Part shown: piece by piece, positions 25,798 to 34,527 of the stretch
How the letters are laid out: every line of letters starts with the position of its first letter
How positions within the stretch are numbered: the stretch's first letter is position 1
Source: Sphingomonas yabuuchiae
GTDB taxonomy: Bacteria; Pseudomonadota; Alphaproteobacteria; Sphingomonadales; Sphingomonadaceae
NCBI RefSeq assembly: GCF_014199595.1
Contig: NZ_JACHNX010000002.1
Location: forward strand, 310,001-374,000
Reading direction: 5' to 3'
Length of the DNA stretch: 64,000 nt
The notes under the pieces: model-generated
Databases searched by the model: none
Told to the model about the DNA's origin: nothing
What the model saw: only the letters and a program-made list of their open reading frames with translations
Made by a program: the position numbers and the translations under genes

Positions 25798-27584
25798 GCG
25801 CGGCGCATCCTCAGACGAAAGCCTGCACCGCCCAGACTTGAGGAGATGGTTTCCAACACGCCGCCAAACTCCGTCATGATATCCCGCGCAATCCCCAGCC
25901 CCAGGCCCAGCCCATCGGGCTTGCCGGTCACGAAGGGAGTGAAAATCTCGGTCGCGATGGCCGGGTCCAGACCGGGGCCATTATCCTCTACGGTCAGTTC
26001 GACCCCATCGGGATGCTCGACGACCGTCAGTCGCACGCGCGGCGAAGGAGTCTCCGCCACGGCGTCCAGTGCGTTCTGGAGGAGATTGACCAGCACCTGC
26101 TCCAGCCGCACGCGCCCCGCCACAACCCGGGGCAGGGCCCCGCCCCTCGGCCGCTCCAGCGCGACCCCGGCGGTGCGGAACCGGTCGCCGATCAACAGCA
26201 TCGTGCCGTCCAGCACCGCCTCCAGCGACACCGGGCCCAGCCCATGCGTACCGCGCCGAACGAAGCGCCGCATCTCCTGAACGATCGAACCAATGCGCTC
26301 GGTCAGCTCGACGATCGTGGCCAGATTGCCCGCGGCCTTGTCCGGCTTGTCTCGCGACAGGAAGGTGCGGGCATTGTCCGCCAGCGTGCGGATCGCCGCC
26401 ACCGGCTGATTGATTTCATGCGCCACGCCTGCCGTGATCGAGCCCAGCGAGCCCAGCCGATTGGCCTGTGCCAATTCCTCGCGCGCCGCGCGGAACCGCT
26501 GGTCGGCACGGATACGCTCGGAAATCTCGACGGTCAGCTGGTCGTTGGTTGCGCGCAGTTCCGCCGTGCGCCGGGCGACCTCCTCCTCCAACGCCTCGCG
26601 CGCCATCGCCGCGCGTTCGGCGCGTGTCCGTCGCCAGATCGCCAGCAGTGTCAGCCCGATCAACCCGACCGCGATCAGCGCCGTGACCGAACGGACCCAG
26701 CCGTCCGCCTCCTTCAGCGCGGGCTTGGAGGGAAGGACATGAACCAGTTGCCACCGGGGCAGCGGCGCGGGCGTGACGCCGACGATGTAGCGTGTCCCCT
26801 CCCGGTCGGTCGCATCGCCGCCCGCGATCCTGTAGGGGCCGGGGCGAAGGGCGATCGTGCCGAATTGCTGGCTTTCGCGGATCGCCATCTTCGCCGAAGG
26901 GTTCAGCGGACGGGTCAGCGTGAACTCCGCGGCGGGATCGGTCGTGACCACGACCACGCCGTGATCGTCGAGCAGCAGCGTCTGCCCCGCATCGCTTGCC
27001 CAGGCCTGTACCATATGCGCGAATTCGACCTTCACCACGACCACACCGTCCGGGGCAGTCGCAGGGCCGATCCGTCGGGCAAGAAACAGGCCGGGCCGGT
27101 GGCTCGTATTGCCCAAGGCGAAATATTCGGACGTGCCGGTTCGCATCGCCTGACGGAAATAGGGGCGAAACCCGTAATCGCGCCCGACAAAGCTGTCCGC
27201 ACGCCCGGCATTGGAGGCAGCGACCGTACGCCCGCGCCTGTCGATGGCGTAGATGACCGGCGCGCCGGTGCGCTCCGCCAACCCGCGCAGCTTATCGTTC
27301 AGCCGCGCGGCGGCCTCTACCGACCCGTTGCGCAGGGCGTCACCGACATCGGGATATTCGACCAGCACGATGGGCAGCAGCCGGAAGCGCTGCAACTCGC
27401 TGCTCAGCAGCCTTTCTTCCTGCCGGGCGATGCGCAGGGTCTCGCCCCGGAGATCGGACAGCGCCTGCCTATGGGCGTAGAGACGCAGCAGCGAACCTGC
27501 GACGACCGTCAACAGCACTACCGCCAACAGCGGCAGGGCATGGCGCCGAACTAGGGCTCGGCCGGGATAGGACGGCAACGACAT
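25794..27584 (-). CDS. dctB: DctB-like C4-dicarboxylate sensor histidine kinase
   Basis: A 596-aa membrane kinase. A transmembrane helix near residue 20-40 is followed by a periplasmic double-PDC/Cache-like sensor (about 45-290; RDYGFRPYFRQAMRTG is characteristic), a second membrane helix and a cytoplasmic linker coiled coil. The HisKA box is GSITAGVAHEINQPVAAIR; the ATPase domain has VLVNLLQNALDA and DNGPGL. It resembles DctB, which senses C4-dicarboxylates and signals to DctD. It is divergent from dctA across about 210 bp, the classical dctA-dctBD layout. Start choice (27584) is moderately certain. Confidence 0.87.
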   Translation of the reverse strand: MSLPSYPGRALVRRHALPLLAVVLLTVVAGSLLRLYAHRQALSDLRGETLRIARQEERLLSSELQRFRLLPIVLVEYPDVGDALRNGSVEAAARLNDKLRGLAERTGAPVIYAIDRRGRTVAASNAGRADSFVGRDYGFRPYFRQAMRTGTSEYFALGNTSHRPGLFLARRIGPATAPDGVVVVKVEFAHMVQAWASDAGQTLLLDDHGVVVVTTDPAAEFTLTRPLNPSAKMAIRESQQFGTIALRPGPYRIAGGDATDREGTRYIVGVTPAPLPRWQLVHVLPSKPALKEADGWVRSVTALIAVGLIGLTLLAIWRRTRAERAAMAREALEEEVARRTAELRATNDQLTVEISERIRADQRFRAAREELAQANRLGSLGSITAGVAHEINQPVAAIRTLADNARTFLSRDKPDKAAGNLATIVELTERIGSIVQEMRRFVRRGTHGLGPVSLEAVLDGTMLLIGDRFRTAGVALERPRGGALPRVVAGRVRLEQVLVNLLQNALDAVAETPSPRVRLTVVEHPDGVELTVEDNGPGLDPAIATEIFTPFVTGKPDGLGLGLGIARDIMTEFGGVLETISSSLGGAGFRLRMRRA

Positions 27585-27793
27585 ATGTGCGAAATATCGC
27601 AACCCGTGCCCGAGCGCCATGCGGATTTTCGCGCGACATAACGCAACGCCACGTCATCTATCATGTTATTTCAGATGCTTAGCGGCATTTTCGATAAAAT
27701 TGAATTCCCCGGCGGCATTCCGCACACTGACGGCAATTCGGAAGCGCGGCCTACCGCGTCCGGCCCACTTTTTGTAGAGGATGCTGAAAAGTC

Positions 27794-29125
27794 ATGATCG
27801 CCCAAGATTATGCCGTGGCAGAGGCGCCCCGTCGGGCGCGTATCTGGTCTCACCTGTATGTACAGGTTCTGTTCGCGATCGCGCTGGGCGCGATCATCGG
27901 TCATTTCTGGCCGAGCTTCGGCGAATCCCTGAAGCCGATCGGCGACGCCTTCATCAAGCTGGTGAAGATGATCATCGCCCCCGTCATCTTTCTGACCGTC
28001 GTCACCGGTATCGCCGGCATGCGCGAACTGGGTTCGGTCGGCCGCGTCGCCGGCAAGGCGTTCTTCTACTTCATCACCGTCTCGACCTTCGCGCTGATCG
28101 TCGGTCTGGTCGTCGCCAATGTCGTTCAGCCGGGCGCGGGCATGAACATCGATCCCAGCACGCTGAAGGTCGGGTCGATCGCCGAATATACCGCCAAGGC
28201 GCATGACACGACGGTCACCGGCTTCCTGCTGGGCATCATTCCCGATACGTTGATCAGCGCGTTCACGCAGGGCAACATCCTGCAGGTGCTGATGGTCGCC
28301 ATCCTGTTCGGCATCTCGATGGCGCTGGTCGGCGAGCCCGCCCGCCCGCTGCTGAACAGCCTGGAGCGGATCAGCGTCGTCATCTTCCGCATGGTCGGCA
28401 TCCTGATGCGGGCCGCCCCGATCGGTGCCTTCGGCGCCATCGCCTTCACCATCGGCAAATATGGTGTCGGCAGCCTGGTCAATCTCGGCGCGCTGGTCGC
28501 GACCTTCTATCTCACCTCGATCCTGTTCGTCGTCGTCGTGCTGGGCACCATCGCCCGCGCCAACGGCTTCTCGGTCCTGAAGCTGATCCGCTACCTGAAG
28601 GCCGAACTGCTGCTCGTCCTCGGCACCTCGTCGTCCGAAGCCGCCCTGCCCAATCTTCTCGTGAAGATGGAAAAGGCCGGTTGTGAAAAGTCGGTCGTCG
28701 GTCTGGTCGTCCCGACCGGCTATTCCTTCAACCTCGACGGCACCAACATCTACATGACGCTGGCCGCGCTGTTTATCGCCCAGGCCTGCGGCGTCGACCT
28801 GTCGCTCGGCCAGCAGCTGGCCCTGCTCCTTGTCGCGATGCTGTCGTCCAAGGGTGCGGCGGGCGTCACCGGCGCGGGCTTCATCACCCTGGCGGCCACT
28901 CTGTCGATCGTGCCGGACGTGCCGGTCGCTGGCATGGCGCTGATCCTGGGTGTCGACCGCTTCATGTCGGAATGCCGCAGCCTGACCAACTTCATCGGCA
29001 ACGCGGTGGCCACCGTCGTGGTCGCCCGTTGGGAAGGCGCCCTCGACAAGGACGCTCTCGACGCCGCGCTCAGCGGCAAGCCGATGCTCTCCACCCCTGC
29101 CACTGTCCAGCCGGCCATCGCCTGA
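27794..29125 (+). CDS. dctA: C4-dicarboxylate/proton (sodium) symporter
   Basis: A 443-aa DAACS-family carrier importing succinate, fumarate and malate. It shows [21 protein letters not shown], the serine-rich HP1 hairpin, the [19 protein letters not shown] helix and [15 protein letters not shown] (HP2 region), all typical of DctA. The ATG gives [10 protein letters not shown]. No sigma-54 -24/-12 promoter is visible in the 209 bp before it, unlike rhizobial dctA. A strong terminator follows. Confidence 0.93.
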   Translation: MIAQDYAVAEAPRRARIWSHLYVQVLFAIALGAIIGHFWPSFGESLKPIGDAFIKLVKMIIAPVIFLTVVTGIAGMRELGSVGRVAGKAFFYFITVSTFALIVGLVVANVVQPGAGMNIDPSTLKVGSIAEYTAKAHDTTVTGFLLGIIPDTLISAFTQGNILQVLMVAILFGISMALVGEPARPLLNSLERISVVIFRMVGILMRAAPIGAFGAIAFTIGKYGVGSLVNLGALVATFYLTSILFVVVVLGTIARANGFSVLKLIRYLKAELLLVLGTSSSEAALPNLLVKMEKAGCEKSVVGLVVPTGYSFNLDGTNIYMTLAALFIAQACGVDLSLGQQLALLLVAMLSSKGAAGVTGAGFITLAATLSIVPDVPVAGMALILGVDRFMSECRSLTNFIGNAVATVVVARWEGALDKDALDAALSGKPMLSTPATVQPAIA

Positions 29126-29140
29126 TCCCTATCCCGGCAC

Positions 29141-29175
29141 GACCCGGCCGACCGCATCGGCCGGGTCATTTGTTT
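29141..29175 (+). terminator. Intrinsic terminator after dctA
   Basis: A perfect 11-bp stem, GACCCGGCCGA with TCGGCCGGGTC, has a 5-nt loop and is followed by ATTTGTTT. Confidence 0.88.
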
Positions 29176-29236
29176 ACCGGGATGCTATAAGGCAACCGAC
29201 GCGACGACATATTGGTTTGATTGAGGGGGATTTTCC

Positions 29237-30724
29237 ATGAAGTTTCTATGGCTTGTCGGCACCGCCATGGTGTCGGCGATGGGGGTTGCCGTTTCCCCGG
29301 CTATGGCACAGACCGTCACCCCGAAGGCCGCTGCCGAACCCGCCAGCCCTGCCAGCACCGCCTATCCCACCAGTGCGGCGGGCGATGGCAACACCGTGGC
29401 GGGTTATAATCAGTCCCGCTGGGCCGAGGACTGGCGCAAATATTGCGATCCGTCCAAGCGCGACGACTTTATCGACGCCCTGAAATGCGTGAAGCTGACC
29501 GAGGACGGCAAGTCCTATGTCACCTTCTCGGGCGAGCTTCGCACCCGCGTCAATATCACCACCAATCCCAACCTCCGCGAAGTGCAGCAGCAGCGTCAGG
29601 ATATTGCCCGCATTGTCGGCGGCGCGGATTTCCACCTCGGCGATCACTTCCGTGTCTTCGGGGAACTCGGCCGCGCCGAACTCCAGGGCATCAACCTTGG
29701 CGCACCGGGCGGCAATCTGCGCAACCAGCTGGCGGTGCAGCAGCTCTTCGCCGAGGTGAAGGGCAAGGCGCTGGGCCTGGACGTCGGCGTGCGCGCCGGT
29801 CGCCAGGAATTCTTCGACGGGCCGCAGCTGCTGACGGTCGGTCGTGACAATAACACGCTGTTCTTTGTGCTGGATGGCGTTCGCGCCTATGCGCGCGGCA
29901 AGGATGCCCGCGTCGACATTTTCGACCTGAACTACGTCACCTATGGCTTTCAGGGCATAAGCGACGACAAGACCAACCCGGACGTGCGCTTCTCGGGCGC
30001 GACCTTCGGCTTCCGCCTGTCGCCCAAGCTGTTCGGCGGGTCCAAGCTGTACCTCGATCCGTTCATCTGGCGCCTCCGCAACCGCCGGGCGGTCTGGGGT
30101 CCGACGACCGGGCTGGAGGAACGCTATTTTCTCGGCCTCCACGCTTATGGCGATGCCGGGCCGGTCAATATCGACTGGACCGTCAACAACCAGCGCGGCA
30201 CCTTCAACAACCGTTCGATCGAGGCGTGGCAGGCGTTCATCGCCCAGACCTATCGCCTGGGTAACAAGCCGGACGCGCCGCGGGTCGGCGTGCATTTCGA
30301 CTATGGCTAGGGCGGCGGTGCCTATCAGCGGACGGGCGAGCTGAACACGACCAACGGCCTGTTCGGCAACAACATCTATTATAGCTATGGGTTGTTCCTG
30401 ACGCCGACCAACCTGTTGTACACCGCACCGAACTTCACCTTCTCGCCGATCAAGGGCGTGCGTCTGGCGACCGAATATGGCTTTGCCTGGCGGCCCGACG
30501 AGTTCGACGCGGTGTACCGCGCCAACGGCTCGGCGCTGCCGGGCACGCAGAATGTCCGCGGCAAGAAGGTGGCCGAGGTCGCCCGTCTTCAGGCGACATG
30601 GACCATAACGCCGCGTCTTTCGTTCGTTGGCCGTTACGAACATTTCAAGGCGGACACGGTGCTGCAACGCGCCAACCTGAAAAGCTCGGATTTCTGGGCA
30701 GGATGGTTGAGCTTCCGCTTCTAA
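29237..30724 (+). pseudogene. Alginate-export-type outer-membrane porin interrupted by one in-frame TAG
   Basis: One continuous reading frame encodes a roughly 495-codon outer-membrane beta-barrel resembling the alginate-export family. It has a signal peptide ending near SPAMAQ, many alternating strands, and a final phenylalanine (GWLSFRF) as expected of barrel proteins. A TAG at 30308-30310 interrupts it after HFDYG. The downstream 138 codons continue in the same frame with intact porin-like sequence. A single C-to-A change from TCG would explain it. GAGGGGGA precedes the ATG. Either the gene is newly inactivated, or the stop is suppressed or a sequencing error. It lies between dctA and a KgtP-like carrier, suggesting an outer-membrane route for organic acids. 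Confidence 0.82.
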
Positions 30725-30764
30725 CAAGGCGAAAAAGCCGAAAACTGTAAAAGGGGAGTATGAC

Positions 30765-32057
30765 ATGACCAGTATCACCGCCGATCCCGGGCGCGAGCGG
30801 TTGAAGGCCATCATAGGTGGCTCGACCGGCAATCTCGTCGAATGGTTCGACTGGTATGTCTACTCCGCCTTCACTCTGTATTTCGCCCCGCATTTCTTCC
30901 CGTCGGAGGATCGCACGGCGCAATTGCTGAGCGCGGCGGCCGTGTTCGCGGTCGGCTTCATCATGCGGCCGATCGGGGCATGGGTCATGGGCATCTACGC
31001 CGATAGCCGGGGCCGTAAGGCGGGGCTCAGCCTGTCGGTCACGCTGATGTGTGCGGGTTCGCTGATCATTGCGGTCACGCCGGGCTACCAGACGATCGGC
31101 CTGGCCGCCCCGGCGCTGCTGGTGCTGGCGCGCCTGATGCAGGGCCTGTCGGTCGGCGGCGAATATGGCGCCAGTGCCACCTATCTGTCCGAAATGGCGG
31201 GCAAGGATCGGCGCGGATTCTTCTCGTCCTTCCAATATGTCACGCTGATCTCGGGCCAGCTGCTCGCCATCTGTGTGCTGTTGATCCTACAATCGACCAT
31301 GTCTGAGGCGGCGCTGGACGAATGGGGCTGGCGCATCCCGTTCGCCGTGGGCGCGGTACTGGCGGTCGTCGTCTTCTATATCCGGCGTGGCCTGGCCGAG
31401 ACCGACAGCTTTAAGAACGCCAAGAAGGATGGCGCGCCCAAGTCGGGTTTGGTTCAGCTGTTCACCAAGCATCCCAAGGAAACGCTGACGGTCATGCTGC
31501 TGACCGCGGGCGGCACCCTCGCCTTCTATGCCTATTCGATCTACATGCAGAAGTTCCTGGTCAACACCAGCGGCTTCAGCCGTGAGGTCGCCAGCCAGAT
31601 CAACGCCGTGACCCTGTTCGTCTTCATGCTGCTCCAGCCGGTGGCGGGCGGCCTGTCGGACCGGATCGGACGCAAGCCATTGATGGTCGCATTCGGCATC
31701 GCGGGCGTGCTGCTGACCTATCCGATCTTCTCGACGCTGGAGACGACGCGCGATCCGATCGTCGCGGGGGCGCTGGTCATGGGCGCGCTGATTATCGTCA
31801 CCGGCTATACCTCGATCAACGCCGTGGTGAAGGCCGAGCTGTTCCCGGCGCATATCCGGGCCCTCGGCGTCGCCCTGCCCTATGCGCTAGCCAATACCAT
31901 TTTCGGCGGCACGGCGGAATCGGTTGCGCTGCTGTTCAAGAAGGCGGGCTTCGAACAGGGCTTCTACTGGTATGTCACTGCGATGATCGGCATCTCGCTG
32001 ATCGTTTACTTGCGGATGCGCGACACCCGCAAGAACAGCCAGATCGTCGAGGACTGA
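30765..32057 (+). CDS. MFS dicarboxylate/alpha-ketoglutarate permease (MHS family, KgtP-like)
   Basis: A 430-aa carrier of the metabolite:H+ symporter family with about 12 helices. Family signatures are STGNLVEWFDWYVYSAF near residue 20, MRPIGAWVMGIYADSRGRK in loop 2-3, and GLSVGGEYGASATYLSEMA. The closest characterised type is alpha-ketoglutarate permease, though substrates vary. AGGGGAG precedes the ATG. With dctA, actP and the porin it completes an organic-acid uptake neighbourhood. Confidence 0.83.
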   Translation: MTSITADPGRERLKAIIGGSTGNLVEWFDWYVYSAFTLYFAPHFFPSEDRTAQLLSAAAVFAVGFIMRPIGAWVMGIYADSRGRKAGLSLSVTLMCAGSLIIAVTPGYQTIGLAAPALLVLARLMQGLSVGGEYGASATYLSEMAGKDRRGFFSSFQYVTLISGQLLAICVLLILQSTMSEAALDEWGWRIPFAVGAVLAVVVFYIRRGLAETDSFKNAKKDGAPKSGLVQLFTKHPKETLTVMLLTAGGTLAFYAYSIYMQKFLVNTSGFSREVASQINAVTLFVFMLLQPVAGGLSDRIGRKPLMVAFGIAGVLLTYPIFSTLETTRDPIVAGALVMGALIIVTGYTSINAVVKAELFPAHIRALGVALPYALANTIFGGTAESVALLFKKAGFEQGFYWYVTAMIGISLIVYLRMRDTRKNSQIVED

Positions 32058-32060
32058 TTC

Positions 32061-32939
32061 TTAACCGCCTCGTGTGGCGAGGACACGCGACACGATCGGG
32101 CCGAGGCTATCCGCCTTGGCCCGATCCACATGCGAGCTAGGGGTGATCAGCGCCTGATCGAGCACGGTATCGATCGGCGAGGCGGTCCGCTCTTCGGGCA
32201 ACATGGGGGCCAGTTCCTCAACCAGCGCCCGCGCGGTCGCCGCGTTTCGGCTGAGCTGTGCCAGGATCGCATCAACCTCAACATGCGCCTCGTCCTCGCG
32301 CCAGCAGTCATAGTCGGTGACCATGCCTATCAGCGCATAGGGAAGCTCCGCCTCGCGAGCCAGTTTTGCCTCGGGCATGGCGGTCATGCCGATCACGTCC
32401 GCGCCCCATTGGCGATACAGATGGCTTTCCGCACGGGTCGAGAATTGCGGCCCCTCCATCGCGAGATAGGTGCCGCCATGGACCATGCTGGCCCCGGCCC
32501 GCTCGCCCGCCTGCGCCGCCAGGGTCGACAGGCGCGGACAGACCGGATCGGCCATCGAGACATGCGCGACCAGCCCTTCGCCAAAGAAACTGGTATCGCG
32601 GTGGACGGTCCGGTCGATGAACTGGTCGACCGCGACGAAATGGCCGGGCGGCAATTCCTCTCGCAGCGAGCCGATGGCCGAGATGGCGAGCACGTCGGTG
32701 CACCCCGCCAGCTTCAGTGCATGAATATTGGCGCGCGCATTGACCTCGGTCGGCGACAGGCGATGCCCCCGGCCATGGCGCGGCAGGAAGACGAAACGCA
32801 CGCCCCCGATGCGCCCGCGCACCAGCGTGTCGGACGGTGCGCCCCAGGGCGTGTCGAGCACCAGTGTCTCGACATCCTCCAGCGCATCGATCGCGTAGAG
32901 GCCGGAGCCGCCGATGATCCCGATCGTCCAACCCGTCAT
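32061..32939 (-). CDS. mtnP: S-methyl-5'-thioadenosine phosphorylase
   Basis: Splits methylthioadenosine into adenine and methylthioribose-1-phosphate in the methionine salvage pathway. The 292-aa protein starts MTGWTIGIIGGSGLY, with phosphate-site FLPRHGRGH and PTEVNARANIHALK. YLAMEGPQFSTRAES and VIGMTAMPEAKLARE are diagnostic of the MTAP branch of purine nucleoside phosphorylases. The gene is convergent with the KgtP-like gene. Confidence 0.92.
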   Translation of the reverse strand: MTGWTIGIIGGSGLYAIDALEDVETLVLDTPWGAPSDTLVRGRIGGVRFVFLPRHGRGHRLSPTEVNARANIHALKLAGCTDVLAISAIGSLREELPPGHFVAVDQFIDRTVHRDTSFFGEGLVAHVSMADPVCPRLSTLAAQAGERAGASMVHGGTYLAMEGPQFSTRAESHLYRQWGADVIGMTAMPEAKLAREAELPYALIGMVTDYDCWREDEAHVEVDAILAQLSRNAATARALVEELAPMLPEERTASPIDTVLDQALITPSSHVDRAKADSLGPIVSRVLATRGG

Positions 32940-32984
32940 AGTGCTCTCCCGTCGCATCCTGCGCCGGTTAGGCGCTCCGTCAGA

Positions 32985-33025
32985 CAAAGCAAAGGGGCGC
33001 ACGGGGAGAGGACCCGTACGCCCCT
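32985..33025 (-). terminator. Intrinsic terminator after the RND operon
   Basis: On the minus strand GGGGCG-T-ACGGG pairs with CCCGT-G-CGCCCC around a 7-nt loop and is followed by TTTGCTTTG. It ends the efflux operon 33 bp after the outer-membrane factor gene. Confidence 0.8.
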
Positions 33026-33057
33026 CGCTCGACCGCACCGGCCGGGGGTTCGGGGAT

Positions 33058-34527
33058 TTAGCCGGACGCGGGAACCGTGGTCGCCACTCCGCCTTCGCGC
33101 AGGCCACCGCCCAGCGCGACATAGAGGGTGACGTCGTTTTGGAGCGCCGCGCTGCGCAGGGTCAGCAATTGCTGCTCGGCGGAGAACAGGTTGCGCTCGG
33201 CATCCAGCACTTCGAGATAAATGGCGATGCCGTTGGTGTAGCGAAGCCGCGCCGTCCGGGCGAGCCGCCGCTGCGCGTCGACGGCGCGGGTCTGCGCCTC
33301 GATCTGCTCCGCATAGCGGCGGCGGGCGACCAGTGCGTCCGCCACCTCGCGGAACGCACCCTGCACCGTGCGCTGATAGGCGGCGGTCAGCTCGTCCGCC
33401 TGCGCCCGGCTGAGCTTCAACTGCGCGTTGCGGCGGCCCCAATCGAAGATCGGTAACAGGGCCGCACCCTGCACCTGATATTGCGTCGAATTGCCGTCGA
33501 TCAGGCTGCTGAGCGCAGGCGAGACGAAGCCCGCCAGTCCGGTCAGCGAAATGCTGGGCAGGAACGCCGCGCGGGCCGCGCCGATATTGGCGTTGGCGGC
33601 GAGCAGTTGCTGCTCGGCCTGAAGAACGTCAGGCCGGTTGACCAGCAGTGCGGAGGGCAGGCCCGGCTCGATCGCGGCGAACTGGTTCTGGTCACCCAGC
33701 CGCCGTCCGGCGGGCAGCGGCGCGGTGATCGGGCCGCCGACGAGCACGGTCAACAAATTCTGCGACTGCGCCACGGTACGGCGAAGCTCGGCCAACTGCG
33801 TCTCGGCCTGGGTCAGCAGGGCTGCCGCCTGGTCGTAATCGACACTGGACGTCACGCCCGCATCCATCCGTCGCTTGGCGATGCCCAGCCCCTCACGGCG
33901 GCTGGTGACGGTCTGCTCTGCGAGTGCGATCTGTTCTTCGGCAGCGCGTATCTGGAGGTAGGTCGCGGCGACCTGTCCGACCAGCGACAGGCGGAAGGCA
34001 CGTTCGGCCTCGACGGTCGCCAGATATTGCCGCCGCTGCGCCTCGGCCAAGTTGCGAACCCGGCCCCAGAAATCCAGCTCGAAACTCGACACCCGCGCGC
34101 CCAGCGAGAACTGATTATAGGTGATCGAGGTCGGGTTCTGCGCATCCCCCGCGCCGGGGATCGCATTGCCGAAGCCCAGCGAGTTGAGCGGCACCCGCGT
34201 CCGCGCTGCCCCCGCCGTGGCGTCCAGCGCGGGCAGGCGCTGCGCATCCTGGATGCGGTACTGCGCCCGCGCCTGCGCCACCCGCGCCACCGCCTGAGCG
34301 AGGTCGCGGTTGTTGGCGAGGGCGGCGGCGATATAAGCCTTGAGTTGTTCGTCGGCGAAGAACTCGCGCCAGCCGATCTCGGCCGCCGTCCGCGTACCGC
34401 TCACCGCCTCGGGATAGGTGGCGGAGACGGGCGCGATCGGCTGGCGATATTGCGGCGCCAGGTTGCAGCCCGCCAGCGCGCTGGTCAGCGCCAACATGGC
34501 GGCGGCACGGGAAATCCCTTTACGCAT
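33058..34527 (-). CDS. RND efflux outer-membrane factor (NodT/OprM-type lipoprotein)
   Basis: Outer-membrane channel of a tripartite multidrug pump. The 489-aa protein has a lipoprotein signal ending in the lipobox LAGC, followed by NLAPQYRQP, typical of the NodT/OprM family. Two repeats of long helices carry VARVAQARAQYR and the second-repeat motif LLVNRPDVLQAEQQLLAANANIGAARAAFLP. The ATG at 34527 overlaps the pump gene stop by 8 nt. Last gene of the adaptor-pump-channel operon. Confidence 0.92.
   Translation of the reverse strand: MRKGISRAAAMLALTSALAGCNLAPQYRQPIAPVSATYPEAVSGTRTAAEIGWREFFADEQLKAYIAAALANNRDLAQAVARVAQARAQYRIQDAQRLPALDATAGAARTRVPLNSLGFGNAIPGAGDAQNPTSITYNQFSLGARVSSFELDFWGRVRNLAEAQRRQYLATVEAERAFRLSLVGQVAATYLQIRAAEEQIALAEQTVTSRREGLGIAKRRMDAGVTSSVDYDQAAALLTQAETQLAELRRTVAQSQNLLTVLVGGPITAPLPAGRRLGDQNQFAAIEPGLPSALLVNRPDVLQAEQQLLAANANIGAARAAFLPSISLTGLAGFVSPALSSLIDGNSTQYQVQGAALLPIFDWGRRNAQLKLSRAQADELTAAYQRTVQGAFREVADALVARRRYAEQIEAQTRAVDAQRRLARTARLRYTNGIAIYLEVLDAERNLFSAEQQLLTLRSAALQNDVTLYVALGGGLREGGVATTVPASG

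Noticed and set aside
27585..27793. Possible sigma-54 promoter between dctB and dctA
   Set aside because: Searched both strands for TGGCAC-N5-TTGC-like elements; none fits with the correct spacing.
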